A stretch of DNA of 59,496 nucleotides from Pseudomonadota bacterium (GTDB lineage: Bacteria; Bdellovibrionota_B; Oligoflexia; Oligoflexales; CAIYRB01), in contig JAPLFY010000119.1 of assembly GCA_026390435.1 (NCBI GenBank), positions 1 through 59,496 on the forward strand, written 5' to 3'. Every line of letters starts with the position of its first letter. Position 1 is the first letter of the stretch. The notes under the pieces are model-generated. The model made no database searches. It saw only the letters and a program-made list of their open reading frames with translations, and was not told the DNA's origin. Shown piece after piece: positions 44,473-52,669 of this stretch. The translations under genes and the position numbers were made by a program.

Positions 44473-46161
44473 ATGATAAACTTCACCCTTATCCTCAAGT
44501 TGAAGTTGATCGGTATAGTTACAGTCACCACGCTGTCCCTGAGTTGCACTAACGCGCGCAAAGATAGCCAGATAGCTTCCATAGCCACCAGCCAATCCAA
44601 ACCATACCTGCCTGCAACGCGGTATGCAGTTGCCAATCCACTCCATTGGATTCAGCTAAACAATAATGAGGCAAAATCAGTTTTGGGAGAGGAAGAAATA
44701 TTACCTATAGATCATCCCACCACCATAAAGTTGCAAAGTTGGGCTGACAGACTCTACGATCATTTAGAAGCAAAAGATCCAGCGCGCTTTAGAAACAGCG
44801 TCGGAGAGGTCTCGCTGCCACGGCCACGCGTTCGCGTCGTTATTAGCGAAAAGCCGGAGGCACATACATCGGCTGCAACTGCGTGTTATAAAGTACCAGT
44901 CATTTTTGCCAAGCCTCCAGCTGACGCCACTCCCCCAACGGAGGATGATTTAATACTGGTCGGCAACCGAGGAATCATAGGCTTATTTTCCAGGTCTAAA
45001 GTGGCTTGCGTCGACCGGATGCCCAATACTGTCAGACCCCAGGATGTGATCGACCTACTCGCAGGAAGTGGTTGTCGCTTTGATTTCAAGGGCGACTCTC
45101 TAGTGGTCGGAGAAGACTGCAAGCTTTCCGATAAGATTAAAACTAATGGGGCCAATGGCATTGTACTTCGTTCTGTAGCCGACATCGTTAGCCTTTCATC
45201 TGGTTTAGAGACAGTACTAAAACAAGATGGATCACTGCTCTATACCCTGCTTCACGAACTGGCTCACTATTTCCGCTCGCATGCTGTCTTGGATAAGGAC
45301 GAGTATCAATACTTCTACCATCGCGATGGTCAGAGTGAGGACTTCGCCCAACCGCTTCCAGCATCGGATATAGTTGCGTTAGGAGCGGACCTACTTAAGC
45401 TACCACATTATCGCACGCAGCCAATTGCCGGTCAGCTGTGGCATTCCGAGATATTTTCCTACGGTGCTTATGCCCTAAATACACTGATTATACCCTCCTG
45501 CGCAGCCGCAGATAGTCCATGCCATCAGGCATGCGCGCCTTGGCAGCAACTCATGCAAAATAAAGAACGCATGGCTAAGCTTGGACGATTTCCGCAGTCG
45601 GTCCTATCGGTAGAGGCTAAAACGATCTACGCAGACTGGGAACATGGATTGAGTCAGTGCCTGGCAGCGATAGACTCAAGTCACGTCGACATTGCAGCAG
45701 CCAAGAAAGTTTTTTGGCGTGCTGACTTCCCTGAGACAGGGCCGTCTGATTGGCGCCTACTTGATGCAGCTGCATCGATGAATAAGAAAATGTTTGATCA
45801 AAGCACCGCTCAGACGCAACTACTGCAGCGAGCTTTGGATGCCAAAGTCGGATATTACACGACAGAAGAGGAAGCCGATAATATGGCTCTAAATTGGTTG
45901 GTTGAACTAGGATTTTCTGCCTCGGACGCGATCGATCATTGGTGGAATTTTGCCGCGTATTTTGACGGCACGTCACTACAATCAGAACTTAACTTTAGCC
46001 GCTCACGCTGTTTAGAGCTCTACAACGCCACACCAAGGTGGACTGAAAACGGCAAGCCGGTGCAGGTCCCGATCGGAAGCTTTTCTGACCCACATCACAG
46101 TGTATGTTACCGGATTTGGAACATAGACCAGCATATTCAACATCTTGGACTGGTGAATTAA
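44473..46161 (+). CDS. Lipoprotein zinc metalloprotease, M48-like
   Basis: 562 residues. Signal MINFTLILKLKLIGIVTVTTL with lipobox SLSC. HELAHYFRSH supplies the HExxH zinc motif (LLHELAHYF), and TTEEEADNMALNWL, about 200 residues on, matches the ExxAD third-ligand motif of M48-type peptidases. The insertion between them is longer than usual. Several Cys pairs are present (CxxxC in SCAAADSPCHQAC). Anchored in the envelope, it would cleave proteins in the periplasm or at the surface. Confidence 0.75.
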   Translation: MINFTLILKLKLIGIVTVTTLSLSCTNARKDSQIASIATSQSKPYLPATRYAVANPLHWIQLNNNEAKSVLGEEEILPIDHPTTIKLQSWADRLYDHLEAKDPARFRNSVGEVSLPRPRVRVVISEKPEAHTSAATACYKVPVIFAKPPADATPPTEDDLILVGNRGIIGLFSRSKVACVDRMPNTVRPQDVIDLLAGSGCRFDFKGDSLVVGEDCKLSDKIKTNGANGIVLRSVADIVSLSSGLETVLKQDGSLLYTLLHELAHYFRSHAVLDKDEYQYFYHRDGQSEDFAQPLPASDIVALGADLLKLPHYRTQPIAGQLWHSEIFSYGAYALNTLIIPSCAAADSPCHQACAPWQQLMQNKERMAKLGRFPQSVLSVEAKTIYADWEHGLSQCLAAIDSSHVDIAAAKKVFWRADFPETGPSDWRLLDAAASMNKKMFDQSTAQTQLLQRALDAKVGYYTTEEEADNMALNWLVELGFSASDAIDHWWNFAAYFDGTSLQSELNFSRSRCLELYNATPRWTENGKPVQVPIGSFSDPHHSVCYRIWNIDQHIQHLGLVN

Positions 46162-46168
46162 ACAAACC

Positions 46169-47779
46169 TTAGAGATTGCTGCACACACCCTTCGAAATTG
46201 CGGCTGCAATCCCATGGTCGTAAGCAGATCTACGTATGGCACAGCTATCACGTCCGTTGAATAGTTCTGCATCTGCATTTAAAAGTTCGAGAAAGAAGTC
46301 GTCAAGATTCGTTTTTTTGTCGAGATACTTCAAGGTCGTAAATGTCAGCTTTACTGTGTCTCCAATCGCAATACCATGCCTCTTACTAAGGTCCCAAAGC
46401 ATGCCAGACAAGGCTTGAGACTTAGCATGAGATCCCATATCTAGAATCGCATCGGCTTTATAGCCCAAATCACCTGACCTAAGACACTGTCTCTCAACTG
46501 CACACATTTTCCCCGAGAGATCGTTGCAAATGGTTTCACCCAGACAGGCATCCCCGGTTTTAGCAAAAACAAAAAAGTCAGCTAGGCCCTCATGAACCGT
46601 AACCAAGTCTCGATCCTCATTAATCGGTAAATATCTGGTGACTATATGGTGCCCAAGTTCGTGAGCGACAACATCGAAGTCGGTAGCTAGGTTTTGCAAA
46701 TAGGCTTCACCGCCGATATAAAATTTATCCGGCACGGATATCACGGGGGTCTTTAGACCGGAACTTCCCTGGGGATTTTCATATACCGGACCACCTGTAC
46801 TAAGTTTTGGATCCGTACTCAGTCTTAATTCGACTTGAGCATCGGACCAGTGGGCTGCTGAATCGACGCTAAGAAACCAACGCATCATCTCGTTTGCATG
46901 TGCGAACAAGGTACTTTCTAAAAACCGATCATCACTCGGATCAAATTTAAAAAATCCTCCGTTATTTCGCGCATTCTGTATACCGTTGGTGTTAGTGAAA
47001 AAATAATTGTTACACAGGTAACCATTTGGCTGCATATCATCAACCAGGATTTCCTCCAAAGGCTGACGATTATTTTGCTTATATGTAGTAATCTTCGCAG
47101 TTGCGTGCAAAGTCATGGCATAAAACTCAGCTATTCGACCGTTAACGAGGATCGCTTCATAAGGTGTGTCCTCCCATGAAAATCTAGATACAGCCGCGGG
47201 CTGCAATTGGCGATCGATCGCATACCAACATCGGTCTAAGTCACTGATATCAATCTTACTATGATCAGCGTTAGTCGAATTGGTTAATCTTTGCAAAAGC
47301 AGCGACTTTATTTCTGTCTCATCTGATAATGGCAGTCCATGTTGGTCAGATGACAAATCCAAATCAGTAGGTAGGCGGCCCTTGATCCTTAATTTTCCGT
47401 TTACTAAATGAGCGGTCGCATAGAATTGCGACGAACAAAGCCGATCGCCTTTCCATTTGAATTCAAGCGGCAGGTGTAATCCGCGTTCATCAGAATAATC
47501 TCTCCCATCACTCGAAAGCGAGGTAGTCACTTCTTCCGACAGCCGCGCATCAACCCTTGCAAGTATTTCGGCAGTTGCAGATGCATTCGCGGAGTCACTG
47601 TTACCGACGAGAGAAAGAAATTCTGATGGCCTGAATTTACGGATGTCACATGTGGCCTCACTACTTACGCCTACCTCATTTGTTTCTGCAGGTGTCTTGG
47701 AAAGACGCCTATGAATATAGCCACAAGAAGCAAGCGACAATCCGACCAGAATTATTGAAATGTGCCGCAAGACCGCCAC
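46169..47779 (-). CDS. Lipoprotein zinc metalloprotease, thermolysin/fungalysin-like
   Basis: 536 residues from GTG 47779 (GAGG upstream). Signal with lipobox LSLASC. The zinc site is VVAHELGHHIVTRYL followed 18 residues later by HEGLADFFVF, the HExxH + ExxxD arrangement of gluzincins such as M4 and M36. A large N-terminal region (about 330 residues) could be a propeptide. It converges with the M48-like gene with 7 bases between the stops. The two proteases therefore sit tail to tail but are not homologous in the catalytic part. Confidence 0.8.
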   Translation of the reverse strand: MAVLRHISIILVGLSLASCGYIHRRLSKTPAETNEVGVSSEATCDIRKFRPSEFLSLVGNSDSANASATAEILARVDARLSEEVTTSLSSDGRDYSDERGLHLPLEFKWKGDRLCSSQFYATAHLVNGKLRIKGRLPTDLDLSSDQHGLPLSDETEIKSLLLQRLTNSTNADHSKIDISDLDRCWYAIDRQLQPAAVSRFSWEDTPYEAILVNGRIAEFYAMTLHATAKITTYKQNNRQPLEEILVDDMQPNGYLCNNYFFTNTNGIQNARNNGGFFKFDPSDDRFLESTLFAHANEMMRWFLSVDSAAHWSDAQVELRLSTDPKLSTGGPVYENPQGSSGLKTPVISVPDKFYIGGEAYLQNLATDFDVVAHELGHHIVTRYLPINEDRDLVTVHEGLADFFVFAKTGDACLGETICNDLSGKMCAVERQCLRSGDLGYKADAILDMGSHAKSQALSGMLWDLSKRHGIAIGDTVKLTFTTLKYLDKKTNLDDFFLELLNADAELFNGRDSCAIRRSAYDHGIAAAISKGVCSNL

Positions 47780-47962
47780 AAAAAAACCTCATGTTAAGCC
47801 AAAACCATTAGGGGCTTATCGGTAAAATCGTTGCAAAACTTAAACCCAAAATCGCCGATTCGAATAAGTAGCAATTTTCGCTTGGATTGCGCTAAGCTAT
47901 AGCGACTAGTTAAGTCAATTGATCCACCATTGCATAACTCATAAGCTCGGAGGCCCGCGCCC

Positions 47963-49522
47963 TTGAGGCTCCATCAATGCCAGTACTTTTTTCGCTTCGG
48001 AATTCTCCTTTCCGTTTTAGCAATATCGGCGGGCTGCAGGACGCTGCAAGAACGTACCCAGCTAAAAGCCGCATCGCAGGCACCCGCCCAACCAATACTG
48101 GATCTGCCAACTCCGAGAGAGATGGCAAAGAAAACTGCTGACAAATTGACCGAAGGCTACAGTTTTACCAGGGGCATTTGGAAAACCACAGGTTGGTGGA
48201 ATTCAGCCAACGCCCTCGAGTCGGTGATTGACTACTCCCGCATGACTGGCAATGCAGACCATACTGCACTGATCTCTGCCACTTATAAGAGACATATTGG
48301 CGGTAAATTTCTCAACGAGTTCAACGATGACGAAGCGTGGTGGGCTCTCACTTGGATCAAAGCCTACGATCTGACTCATCAGGCACATTACTTAGCTATT
48401 GCCAAAACAATCTTTGCCGACATCGCAACACATTGGGATGACCATTGCGGTGGCGGCGTCTGGTGGAAAAAAGACCACAAGTATAAAAACGCAATTACAA
48501 ATGAACTATTCCTGACACTCGCCAGTCGGCTGCATCTACGCACACCGGGAGACAGCGGGCCCGGTAGCTTTCGCGATTGGGCTGATCGCGAATGGCAATG
48601 GTTTCAAAAATCAGGAATGATCAGCTCCGACCGCCTTATTGTTGACGGCCTGAATGAGCAGTGTCACCCGGTCGGCCAAACCTTTACCTACAATCAAGGA
48701 GTCATCCTCGGTGGCCTAGTCGACTATGCGCGCGTCAGCGGCAATAGGCAATTACTGCAAGATGCTCATAGTATCGCCACAGCTGCTATAACAAAACTAA
48801 TTGATGCCTCGGGAATTCTCCGCGACTCAAATGAAGTAGCTAAAAGCGACAGTGCTGATCAGCCTCAGTTTAAGGGCATATTCATGCGCAACCTAGCCTA
48901 CTTGTACGACCAAAGACGCGAGCCAGCGTACCGCGATTTCATTTTAAATAATCTCCGCCGCTTGTGGACCGACAATCGTAGTTCCGACAATCAATTTGGC
49001 TATCTCTGGGCCGGTCCTTTCGACATGAGCGACGGCGCCAGACAGACTTCCGCTTTGGATTTGATGAACGCTGCGATTTCAGTTAGTCAACCCAATGTCG
49101 CGCTCACAGCGAAAGCCACTGCTAATGTCCCATCGTGCAATGATCACGAGTCGCCTGCCATGGCCGTCGATGGATCGCTCATCAACGATAGTAAGTGGTG
49201 TGCACACGGCGACCCAAGCGCGATCCTCACACTCGATTTTGGCCGTGTTCTTACCATCGCAGCTTTCAACGTCAAACATGCAGAGGCAGGCGGTGAGGCT
49301 AACGATTTAAATACTGAGACTTTTACTATAGAGAGCAGCAGCGACGGGCAATATTGGCAGCCAGTCGTCACTACCACCGACAACAAAGACAAAACAACCG
49401 AACACCCGGTCACCGGACTTAAGGCACGTTATGCTCGCTTGAATATCTTGCGGTCACAGACCAGGCAATCAATATTCGCGACGAGAATCTTTGAGTTTGA
49501 GGCGATAGGCGACGGAAAATAA
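47963..49522 (+). CDS. Lipoprotein glycoside hydrolase, GH76-like, with discoidin-type C-terminal module
   Basis: 519 residues from TTG 47963 (GGAGG upstream). Lipobox AISAGC. The catalytic part is an alpha-helical toroid of GH76 type: WWALTWIKAYDLT, the paired acid HWDDHCGGGVWWKKD, NAITNELFLTLASRLH and FTYNQGVILGGLVDYAR. The Asp-Asp pair is the expected catalytic site of alpha-1,6-mannanases. From about residue 385, PNVALTAKATANVPS...GSLINDSKWCA...LTLDFGRVLTIAAFNVKHAE is an F5/8 (CBM32-like) module. It would cut alpha-mannan in polysaccharide or in glycans of prey or fungi. Confidence 0.85.
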   Translation: MRLHQCQYFFRFGILLSVLAISAGCRTLQERTQLKAASQAPAQPILDLPTPREMAKKTADKLTEGYSFTRGIWKTTGWWNSANALESVIDYSRMTGNADHTALISATYKRHIGGKFLNEFNDDEAWWALTWIKAYDLTHQAHYLAIAKTIFADIATHWDDHCGGGVWWKKDHKYKNAITNELFLTLASRLHLRTPGDSGPGSFRDWADREWQWFQKSGMISSDRLIVDGLNEQCHPVGQTFTYNQGVILGGLVDYARVSGNRQLLQDAHSIATAAITKLIDASGILRDSNEVAKSDSADQPQFKGIFMRNLAYLYDQRREPAYRDFILNNLRRLWTDNRSSDNQFGYLWAGPFDMSDGARQTSALDLMNAAISVSQPNVALTAKATANVPSCNDHESPAMAVDGSLINDSKWCAHGDPSAILTLDFGRVLTIAAFNVKHAEAGGEANDLNTETFTIESSSDGQYWQPVVTTTDNKDKTTEHPVTGLKARYARLNILRSQTRQSIFATRIFEFEAIGDGK

Positions 49523-49529
49523 CGGAACA

Positions 49530-49561
49530 AAGGGCCGACAGTACCTAGATGTCGGACCCTT
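49530..49561. terminator. Convergent terminator hairpin
   Basis: AAGGGCCGACA pairs with TGTCGGACCCTT with one bulged A and a 9-base loop, between the stops of the GH76 gene and the cyclase gene. Confidence 0.7.
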
Positions 49562-49575
49562 AAAGATCTCATCCA

Positions 49576-51819
49576 CTATGCACTGATCTGATCGCGAGTC
49601 TTAAGGGCAAAGTGCCCAATGAGGTCTTCGACCAGTTTAAATATCATGTCTCTTTGCTCTAGATTACGTCCATTCACACGCACTCCTTGCAGGAACCTGC
49701 CATCTCCGCGGACCGCAGACCATACCACCTCCGCGCTAACAGAACTAACCCAAGCAGTGGCCGGGTGACTCGGCGGTAGGTCCAAAAATATCTCAAGGGG
49801 AACGCCCCGACCCAAATGTAAGCTCGATAACAAGCCAAATCCACCGACCGAAAAATTCACCAGCTGCATTGGTCCATAAGAGGTCCGGAGTACATAGCCC
49901 TCTTGCACCTGATGGCGAGCATGTTGAACCATAAATTGGTTTTGCTGCCGATAGCGCTCCAAAGCCTGGAAAGCCAGATCCCCTTGGTCCACTAATGGAT
50001 CGTATTCATAGGCGGTATTGAGCGAAGTTTGGTGCTTAACGGGCACTAAGATACGACTAAAACCACTACTGTTTGTGATGTCTGGTGGCAAAGCGAAATA
50101 AGTCGCTTCGCCAAGGATAATTTTGAATGGTTCGCAGCACCCTTCAAAGCGGCTCGCGAGCACTACGCCGCTGCCGGCTATGGTCAGGTCAAGACGGTTT
50201 TCATCGCCTAAATTACCGATATTGACTTTAGCGCTATTGATGCCCACTCGGAGAGGAAAGACCGTACCACCGTCTCGCAATCCTGCGGCAACTGCGTGTT
50301 GTTGAAGATCACGCGCGCACAGTAATGCAGCCCCCTCGTGACCCTGTATCGTTTTACCTATAAGGTCGTACCCAAAAAAGGCGAGGATCCCATCACCAAG
50401 GCTTTTGTCGACGACGCCTCCATAGCGGTGCACAATTTGGGTCATCTCTGACATCACTTGTCTCAGAGAGTGAAATGCCTCGGTGGAATTCATTCGTTCA
50501 AAAATGAGGGAGTAGCCAACTATGTCCACAAACAGGATAGTAACGTACTCGTCAATCGGTTCCCGCAATAAATTTGGACCCATCGTGGCTACATCATCGA
50601 TCCGATCATCGGCGATGATACCTTTAAGATGCCTGCGGAGTATGGCTATATTTTGCCGCATCTCAGTCACTTTCATACCCATAGGTATGGTAATGAGAAG
50701 ACACTGAAGTCCAATAAAAAAGAACTGCAAATCTACATATTTTGAATCATGGGGAATCAGGCCAGTAAACTCCGCCAATACTAGACAGTCAACGATAGTA
50801 ATTGGCAGAAAGCTTATCGCATAGAAGACAGAATCCCGATCGTGTTCCATAATAGCTCGCTTGATAGCTACGAACTGGATCAAACCTAAAGCGAGTGCAC
50901 TACCTATTAAATAAAGCAGAGAAGCAGTGAAGGATTCGTAGAAGTAAAGCGGCACACAGACCAATGGGAGAGCTAAGAAACCTTTCAATGCACGGATTGC
51001 TATAGGATTTCGCTTGCGATTTATACCGTTGAATTCGACTCCGAAAAATATAACCAGACTCATCGTAAGCACGGTGAGTGCGAACCAATACTCGATCATT
51101 CCCCTACGCAAAATCAACGGGAGGAAATAGGCTTGCCCGTTCAAAAGCAAAATCAGTGGAAAATACGCGATCCCCGCGAATACCAACTTGATAAACATGA
51201 ATGATCGTAGCCAAAAAGTAAAAAGAAACACACCGACCAGTGCCATCACGTATGCGCCAGCGCCAGTCAGCACGAGACTACTACGCTTCATTTGTTCTTG
51301 ATTGTAGTCTTCAAGTCGCCAAAGTTTCATCACTGGAAAAAATAGAATCTTGTGCGAAAGTGTGCCCACATAATAGGTGGACGTACCTGGTGGGGCTGAC
51401 AGCTCGATAGACGCCTGCAGTCTACCCAAAACATTCTCAGTCTCAGCAAACCCTGCCTTTGTCACAACCGACTGACCACTATCATTCGTTGCTAGGACCC
51501 ACAGTGAGTAAGTGGGAAATGCATTAACAAGCACCAAAGGCAACGATTGCTGCTCTGTGTTATGAATTTGAACTCGGTACCACAAGCGTCCACCATGGAA
51601 GAATTGCGTACTTTCCGCGCGGCGCATTAAGATCGGCGCTGACTGCAGAGAATGCTTGAGCTCACTCGCTTGATCTGCGGTTGGTGAGGCATCGACGAAC
51701 TCAATAAGTTCAACATCTACCTGCGCACCCTTAGTAGGTGCAGTCACAGGAGCAATCTCTCCGATTGCACGTGTCGCAATAAGACACATGAACAGCAGGT
51801 TAAAGATTAAAAATTGCAT
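49576..51819 (-). CDS. 7TM receptor-type class III nucleotide cyclase with C-terminal PilZ-like domain
   Basis: 747 residues. A signal peptide and an extracytoplasmic 7TMR-DISM type 2 domain (residues 25-170; FFHGGRLWYRVQIHN) precede about seven membrane helices (175-390). Then comes a class III cyclase domain: metal Asp432 (ILFVDIVGYS) and Asp476 (KSLGDGILAFFG), base-selecting Lys472, and Asp544/Thr546 before Arg557. The transition-state Asn is Val553 (GSGVVLASR), so activity may be low. The last 110 residues (NFSVGGFGLLS, VSAEVVWS) resemble PilZ, the c-di-GMP receptor fold. This would link an external ligand and c-di-GMP to cAMP signalling. Confidence 0.85.
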   Translation of the reverse strand: MQFLIFNLLFMCLIATRAIGEIAPVTAPTKGAQVDVELIEFVDASPTADQASELKHSLQSAPILMRRAESTQFFHGGRLWYRVQIHNTEQQSLPLVLVNAFPTYSLWVLATNDSGQSVVTKAGFAETENVLGRLQASIELSAPPGTSTYYVGTLSHKILFFPVMKLWRLEDYNQEQMKRSSLVLTGAGAYVMALVGVFLFTFWLRSFMFIKLVFAGIAYFPLILLLNGQAYFLPLILRRGMIEYWFALTVLTMSLVIFFGVEFNGINRKRNPIAIRALKGFLALPLVCVPLYFYESFTASLLYLIGSALALGLIQFVAIKRAIMEHDRDSVFYAISFLPITIVDCLVLAEFTGLIPHDSKYVDLQFFFIGLQCLLITIPMGMKVTEMRQNIAILRRHLKGIIADDRIDDVATMGPNLLREPIDEYVTILFVDIVGYSLIFERMNSTEAFHSLRQVMSEMTQIVHRYGGVVDKSLGDGILAFFGYDLIGKTIQGHEGAALLCARDLQQHAVAAGLRDGGTVFPLRVGINSAKVNIGNLGDENRLDLTIAGSGVVLASRFEGCCEPFKIILGEATYFALPPDITNSSGFSRILVPVKHQTSLNTAYEYDPLVDQGDLAFQALERYRQQNQFMVQHARHQVQEGYVLRTSYGPMQLVNFSVGGFGLLSSLHLGRGVPLEIFLDLPPSHPATAWVSSVSAEVVWSAVRGDGRFLQGVRVNGRNLEQRDMIFKLVEDLIGHFALKTRDQISA

Positions 51820-51955
51820 GCCTTCGGTTGCAAACCCCCACAGAGGTTGGTCGGCATGCAGTCAGCGATTCTTGAGGTGCTCAATGTGGGTGCGTCGGCT
51901 ACCGCAAAGATAAACCGCGAAAAACAATAGATATAGACTGATTTTTCTCATGAAA

Positions 51956-52648
51956 CTAAATATTTGTGGGCTGTCCACCGATGGCGGCACCACAGTTAAA
52001 GATAATGTCCGCTGATGGTTCCATTTTTGTAATTTTTAGAGCCGCACGATCAGAGATACCACCGAGTGCACAGATAGGAAGATGCAGCTTGTTGGCAGCT
52101 AAATAAAGTGTCTGCAGCAGGGCACCGGCCTCAATATAAGCCATCCTCATGGCAGCATCGCGGTACTTGTAGGTAGACAGGCGTAGATCCGCAACCAGAA
52201 CAGCAATGAGCGGAACGTCGTTCATGTTGGGGTGGTAGGTCTGGTCATACAATTCGCGCGCTGCACTATCGCTGCCGATTTGCTCCAGCACTTGATCTTG
52301 CCACCGGACAAAATGAATCCCAGACGGCAAGCCATCAACGCTCATCGCTGCGAGGTAAAGATTGACGCTGTAAATGCCACCAGCCGCTGGATAGGGCCGC
52401 GCATCAGGGCGCTCACTACTGTACAAGCTCAAATGCAGCAGCTCACCGAGCTCCTTCAGACCCACCGCCCCAAACTCATACGAACTCTTGCGCGTGCGTG
52501 CATCTTCGATAGAGATCGATTGCAGCGGTTTGTAGTAGGGGGCGAAGGTGCGATTGGCCTGCTGAATTTGCCGCGCCGTGTCCTCAGAGATAGCGGTTTT
52601 ATCTGTAGTCAAAACGAGGGTGCTGTCAAAATTAGTCGATGGCTTCAT
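51956..52648 (-). CDS. SagB/ThcOx-type FMN dehydrogenase of an azole-peptide cluster
   Basis: 230 residues, with GGAGAGGAG upstream of ATG 52648. Nitroreductase-fold features of SagB proteins: SIEDARTRKSSYEFGAVGLKELGELLHLS (FMN-binding Arg and Ser), PYPAAGGIYSVNLYL, the helix YIEAGALLQTLYLAANKLHLPICALGGIS. It starts 21 bases after the YcaO stop. In linear azole-containing peptide pathways this enzyme oxidises azolines to azoles with FMN. It is at the lower end of the family length range. Confidence 0.9.
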   Translation of the reverse strand: MKPSTNFDSTLVLTTDKTAISEDTARQIQQANRTFAPYYKPLQSISIEDARTRKSSYEFGAVGLKELGELLHLSLYSSERPDARPYPAAGGIYSVNLYLAAMSVDGLPSGIHFVRWQDQVLEQIGSDSAARELYDQTYHPNMNDVPLIAVLVADLRLSTYKYRDAAMRMAYIEAGALLQTLYLAANKLHLPICALGGISDRAALKITKMEPSADIIFNCGAAIGGQPTNI

Positions 52649-52669
52649 GTTAGGCTCCTCTCCCGGCTC

